From positions 1 to 10,283 of the forward strand of contig CALMAD010000424.1 of assembly GCA_937859105.1 (NCBI GenBank): DNA of 10,283 nt, in the 5' to 3' direction. The notes under the pieces were generated by a model, which worked only from the letters and a program-made list of their open reading frames with translations, did not search any database and had not been told where the DNA came from. Source of the DNA: an uncultured Propionibacteriaceae bacterium. GTDB lineage: Bacteria > Actinomycetota > Actinomycetes > Propionibacteriales > Propionibacteriaceae. Positions 7,626 to 10,283 of this stretch are shown here, in pieces. Numbering within the stretch: position 1 is the first letter of the stretch; the number at the start of each line of letters is the position of its first letter. Both the position numbers and the translations under genes were made by a program.

Positions 7626-9205
7626 TGACGATGATGCTGCCGCTCGAGATCACGGCGCCGACGATCGAGTTCCGGCAGTTGGCGCCGATCCTGATCCTGT
7701 TCGGGGCCGCGTGCGCGGGCGTCCTGGTGGACGCCCTCATGCTCGGTCGGTCCCGGCGCTGGCGGGGTGAGGTGCAGATCGGCCTCGTCGTCGGCGGCGT
7801 CCTCGCCGCGCTGGCCTACACGGTCGCGAACCTGCGGCTGGGGCCTGTGGGGGCGGTCGCGATGGGCTCGATCATGCTGGACGGGCCGACCGCCGTCATG
7901 TGGGTCCTGCTGCTCGTGTTCGGCCTGCTGGCCGTCATGGTCTTCAAGGAGGAGCGGCTGGCCGGCGTCCCGGTGTTCGCCTCGTCGGCGGCCACCGTGC
8001 CCGGCAGCCGGGAGGAGGCCGAGGCCGACCGGTTCCGCCTGGAGCAGACCGAGGTCTTCCCGCTCGCCCTGTTCTCGCTGACCGGCATGCTCGTGTTCGT
8101 CTCGGCGAACGACCTGCTGACCCTGTTCGTGGGGCTCGAGGTCTTCTCGCTGCCGCTGTACCTCATGTGCGGCATGGCGCGGAAGCGTCGCCTGCTGTCG
8201 CAGGAGGCCGCGCTGAAGTACTTCCTGCTGGGCGCGTTCAGCTCGGGCTTCTTCCTGTTCGGCATCGCGATGCTGTACGGCTTCTCGGGCTCGTTCGACC
8301 TGGGCACGATCGCCGCCGCCGTGACGGCCCCCGCCTACGGACGCGGGCTGCTTTATGCGGGCCTCGCGCTCGTCGCGGTCGGCCTGCTGTTCAAGATCGG
8401 CATCGTCCCGTTCGCGAACTGGATCCCGGACGTCTACATGGGCGCCCCGACGCCGCTCACCGGCTTCATGGCCATCTGCACGAAGATGGCGGCGGTCGGC
8501 GCGACGCTGCGCGTGTTCTACGTGGCGCTGGGCGCCGAGCGCTGGACGTGGCAGCCGGTGTTCGCCGTGCTGGCGATCATCACGATGATCGCGGGCACCG
8601 TCGCCGCCCTGACGCAGCGCGACGTGAAGCGACTGCTGGCGTACAGCTCCATCGCTCACGCGGGGTTCATCTTCACCGCCGTGACCGGGGCCAGCCAGGA
8701 CGTGGGGGCGGGCCAGCCCACCTCGGTGTCGGCGATCCTGTTCTACCTCGCGGCCTACGGCTTCGCGACGGTCGGCGCCTTCGCGATCGTGACGCTCGTC
8801 CGCAACCCGGCGAGCGAGGAGAACGACCTCGACGGCTGGGCCGGGCTCGCGGCCAAGCGTCCGTGGGTGGCGGGCCTCATGTCTCTGTTCCTGCTCAGCT
8901 TCGCCGGCATCCCGCCGACGGCCGGGCTCATGGGCAAGTGGGCGGTCTTCGCGGCGGCCTGGCGCGGCGGCTACTGGTGGCTCGTCGTGATCGCGGTGCT
9001 GACCAGCCTCGTGGCGGCGTACATCTACCTGAAGGTCATCGTCATCATGTTCGCGCGGCCGCCCGCCCCCAACACGTACGTGGGGGAGGCGTCCCTGTGG
9101 ACGTGGATCCCGATCGTCGTCGGGGCCGTCGCGACCCTCGTTCTGGGCATCGCGCCCGACCTGCTGCTCGGGCCGGCTTCGTTGCTGGGGACCTTCCTCA
9201 GGTAA
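7625..9205 (+). CDS. nuoN: NADH-quinone oxidoreductase subunit N
   Basis: NuoN is the antiporter-like proton-pumping subunit closest to NuoK. From the ATG at 7625 it has 526 residues and about fourteen hydrophobic segments. Glu172 in FVGLEVFSLPLYLMCGMARK and Lys257 in LLFKIGIVPFANWIPDVYMG correspond to E133 and K217 of E. coli. The VPF-x-x-W-x-PDVY-x-GAPTP motif is recognisable, but its usual His is Ala264. A polar loop at about 108-143 (with AATVPGSREEAEADRFRLEQ) is larger than in E. coli; a similar insert occurs in actinobacterial NuoN. Two starts are possible: GTG 7622 overlaps the nuoM stop as GTGA, and ATG 7625 overlaps it by one base (TGATG). GGAGGGAG at 7610-7617 lies seven bases from the ATG but only four from the GTG, so I prefer the ATG. 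Confidence 0.96.
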   Translation: MTMMLPLEITAPTIEFRQLAPILILFGAACAGVLVDALMLGRSRRWRGEVQIGLVVGGVLAALAYTVANLRLGPVGAVAMGSIMLDGPTAVMWVLLLVFGLLAVMVFKEERLAGVPVFASSAATVPGSREEAEADRFRLEQTEVFPLALFSLTGMLVFVSANDLLTLFVGLEVFSLPLYLMCGMARKRRLLSQEAALKYFLLGAFSSGFFLFGIAMLYGFSGSFDLGTIAAAVTAPAYGRGLLYAGLALVAVGLLFKIGIVPFANWIPDVYMGAPTPLTGFMAICTKMAAVGATLRVFYVALGAERWTWQPVFAVLAIITMIAGTVAALTQRDVKRLLAYSSIAHAGFIFTAVTGASQDVGAGQPTSVSAILFYLAAYGFATVGAFAIVTLVRNPASEENDLDGWAGLAAKRPWVAGLMSLFLLSFAGIPPTAGLMGKWAVFAAAWRGGYWWLVVIAVLTSLVAAYIYLKVIVIMFARPPAPNTYVGEASLWTWIPIVVGAVATLVLGIAPDLLLGPASLLGTFLR

Positions 9206-9223
9206 CGTTGCTTTCCCCAGTAC

Positions 9224-9231
9224 AGAAGGAG
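9224..9231 (+). promoter_or_regulatory. Ribosome binding site of the polyprenyl synthase gene
   Basis: AGAAGGAG lies four bases before the GTG at 9236 and supports that start; no ATG lies close enough to compete. It occupies the end of the 30-base gap after nuoN (9206-9235). I see no terminator hairpin in this gap, which supports co-transcription with nuoN. The gap is too short to judge an embedded promoter. Confidence 0.6.
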
Positions 9232-9235
9232 CGTT

Positions 9236-10222
9236 GTGGCTGCGAGTGAGACGGCGAGAATCGATACCGAGTTCCAGTCGTTGGTGACGTCGCGGCTCGA
9301 CGCGATCGAGAAGCTGCTGCTCGAATCAGCGCAGGCCGACACCCCGTTCGTGAGCGAGGCAGCCAGCCACATCGTCCGGGCGGGGGGCAAGCGGTTCCGC
9401 CCCCTGCTCGTGGTGCTGGCGTCGCAACTGCTGGCGGGGGCGGACGCCGACCGCATCGACCGCGCGGCGATCGTGATGGAGCTCACCCACGTGGCGAGCC
9501 TGTACCACGACGACGTCATGGACGATGCGGAGGTGCGCCGCGGCGTCCCCAGCGCCAACCGGCGGTGGGACAACTCGGTGGCGATCCTGGTCGGCGACTA
9601 CCTGTTCTCGCGGGCGTCCTCGACCGTCGCGACGCTCGGTACCGACTATGTGAAGCTGCAGGCCGACACGTTCGCCCGGCTCGTGCAGGGTCAGATCGCC
9701 GAGACCCGGGGCCCGGCCGAGGGCGCCGACCGGCTGCAGCACTACCTCGACGTGGTCGCCGACAAGACGGGTTCGCTGATCGCGGCGTCCGCGGTGTTCG
9801 GCGGCATGGTGTGCGGGGCGTCGCGGGAGGCGCTGGACGCGCTGGGCCGCTACGGCGAAGAGATCGGCGTGGTCTTCCAACTCTCCGACGACATCATCGA
9901 CATCGCGTCGACGTCGTCCGGCAAGACGCCGGGCACCGACCTGCGCGAAGGCGTCCCGACGCTGCCGACGTTGATGGTGATGGCGTCCACCGACCCGTCG
10001 GACGCCCGCCTGCGCGACCTCGTGTCGCGCCCGCTGGATGACGAGGGCGAGGTCTCCGAGGCCCTCGACCTCCTGCGCGCCCACCCGCTGCTGGACGCCG
10101 CCCGCGCCGAGGTGGCGCGCCGGGCCGAGGTGGCCCGCGGCTACCTGGCGCCCCTGCCCGAGGGGCCCGCCCGCGACGCCCTGGACGCCCTGTGCGACCA
10201 GGTGGTCACGCGGTCGTCGTAG
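9236..10222 (+). CDS. Long-chain all-trans polyprenyl diphosphate synthase (menaquinone side chain)
   Basis: This soluble, all-alpha enzyme condenses isopentenyl diphosphate with an allylic diphosphate to make a long trans-polyprenyl diphosphate. The 328-residue product has GGKRFRPLL near residue 50, the first Asp-rich motif LYHDDVMDDAEVRR (Asp92, 93, 96; Arg102-103), Lys177-Thr178 in ADKTGSLI, and the second Asp-rich motif FQLSDDIIDIA (Asp218, 219, 222). All Mg-diphosphate ligands are therefore present. Small residues before the first motif (Ala87, Ser88) in place of bulky aromatics fit a long-chain producer (hepta- to nonaprenyl) rather than a farnesyl or geranylgeranyl synthase; exact chain length cannot be read. 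It starts 30 bases after nuoN with no terminator between, so co-transcription is likely. The inferred role is supplying the menaquinone tail. Names such as hepT, ispB or grcC are used for relatives; I cannot choose between them. Confidence 0.92.
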   Translation: MAASETARIDTEFQSLVTSRLDAIEKLLLESAQADTPFVSEAASHIVRAGGKRFRPLLVVLASQLLAGADADRIDRAAIVMELTHVASLYHDDVMDDAEVRRGVPSANRRWDNSVAILVGDYLFSRASSTVATLGTDYVKLQADTFARLVQGQIAETRGPAEGADRLQHYLDVVADKTGSLIAASAVFGGMVCGASREALDALGRYGEEIGVVFQLSDDIIDIASTSSGKTPGTDLREGVPTLPTLMVMASTDPSDARLRDLVSRPLDDEGEVSEALDLLRAHPLLDAARAEVARRAEVARGYLAPLPEGPARDALDALCDQVVTRSS

Positions 10223-10248
10223 GGGGGATGCACCGAACTCGAACGGCA

Positions 10249-10281
10249 TCGAAGGCCGCGCCTGGGGAGCGCGGCCTTCGA
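10249..10281 (+). terminator. Probable Rho-independent terminator of the nuo operon
   Basis: TCGAAGGCCGCGC (10249-10261) and its exact reverse complement (10269-10281) form a perfect 13-bp stem with a 7-base loop (CTGGGGA). It starts 26 bases after the stop of the polyprenyl synthase gene. GC-rich stems of this kind end many actinobacterial transcripts, often without a strong T-tract. The window ends two bases after the stem, so a T-run cannot be checked. Being symmetrical, it could also serve a convergent gene beyond the edge. Confidence 0.8.
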
Positions 10282-10283
10282 CG

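Noticed and set aside
1..10283. Mobile element, CRISPR array, RNA gene or horizontally acquired island
   Set aside because: I saw no terminal repeats, transposase or integrase motifs, regularly spaced repeats or tRNA-like folds. Base composition looks uniform and gene order is the standard nuoG-to-nuoN order.

Overview
The window is the distal part of a complex I (NADH-quinone oxidoreductase, nuo) operon from a high-GC Gram-positive bacterium, almost certainly an actinobacterium. The evidence is the very high G+C content, GTG starts at four or five genes, strong GGAGG-type ribosome binding sites, and actinobacterial subunit signatures. Those signatures are a Pro-rich NuoH tail, a long hydrophilic NuoJ tail, and a 99-residue NuoK ending in a [13 protein letters not shown] terminus. 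A propionibacterial relative is a reasonable guess, but the sequence alone does not prove it.

Layout, all on the + strand: nuoG (3' part only, 2-1093), nuoH (1090-2457), nuoI (2457-3014), nuoJ (3011-3829), nuoK (3879-4178), nuoL (4189-6096), nuoM (6114-7625), nuoN (7625-9205, or from 7622), and a long-chain all-trans polyprenyl diphosphate synthase (9236-10222). A 13-bp perfect hairpin (10249-10281) follows, probably the operon terminator. Genes overlap by 1-4 bases or lie 10-30 bases apart, except for a 49-base gap between nuoJ and nuoK. No promoter is visible, so transcription should start upstream, before nuoA.

Functionally, NuoG and NuoI belong to the iron-sulfur peripheral arm that carries electrons from NADH towards quinone. 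NuoH forms the quinone-site membrane subunit. NuoJ and NuoK join it to the antiporter-like proton-pumping subunits NuoL, NuoM and NuoN, whose key Glu and Lys residues are all present. The last gene very likely makes the isoprenoid side chain of menaquinone, the electron acceptor of this complex, so electron-carrier supply and the enzyme that uses it may be co-expressed.

This is mostly a conserved core-metabolism region, and I found no mobile element, CRISPR array, RNA gene or unknown multi-gene system. The most interesting local feature is the nuoJ-nuoK junction. It holds an 18-codon open frame with a consensus ribosome binding site, whose start overlaps the nuoJ stop (ATGA) and whose stop overlaps the nuoK start (GTGA). 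Secondary points are substitutions at usually conserved positions in NuoN and NuoH.
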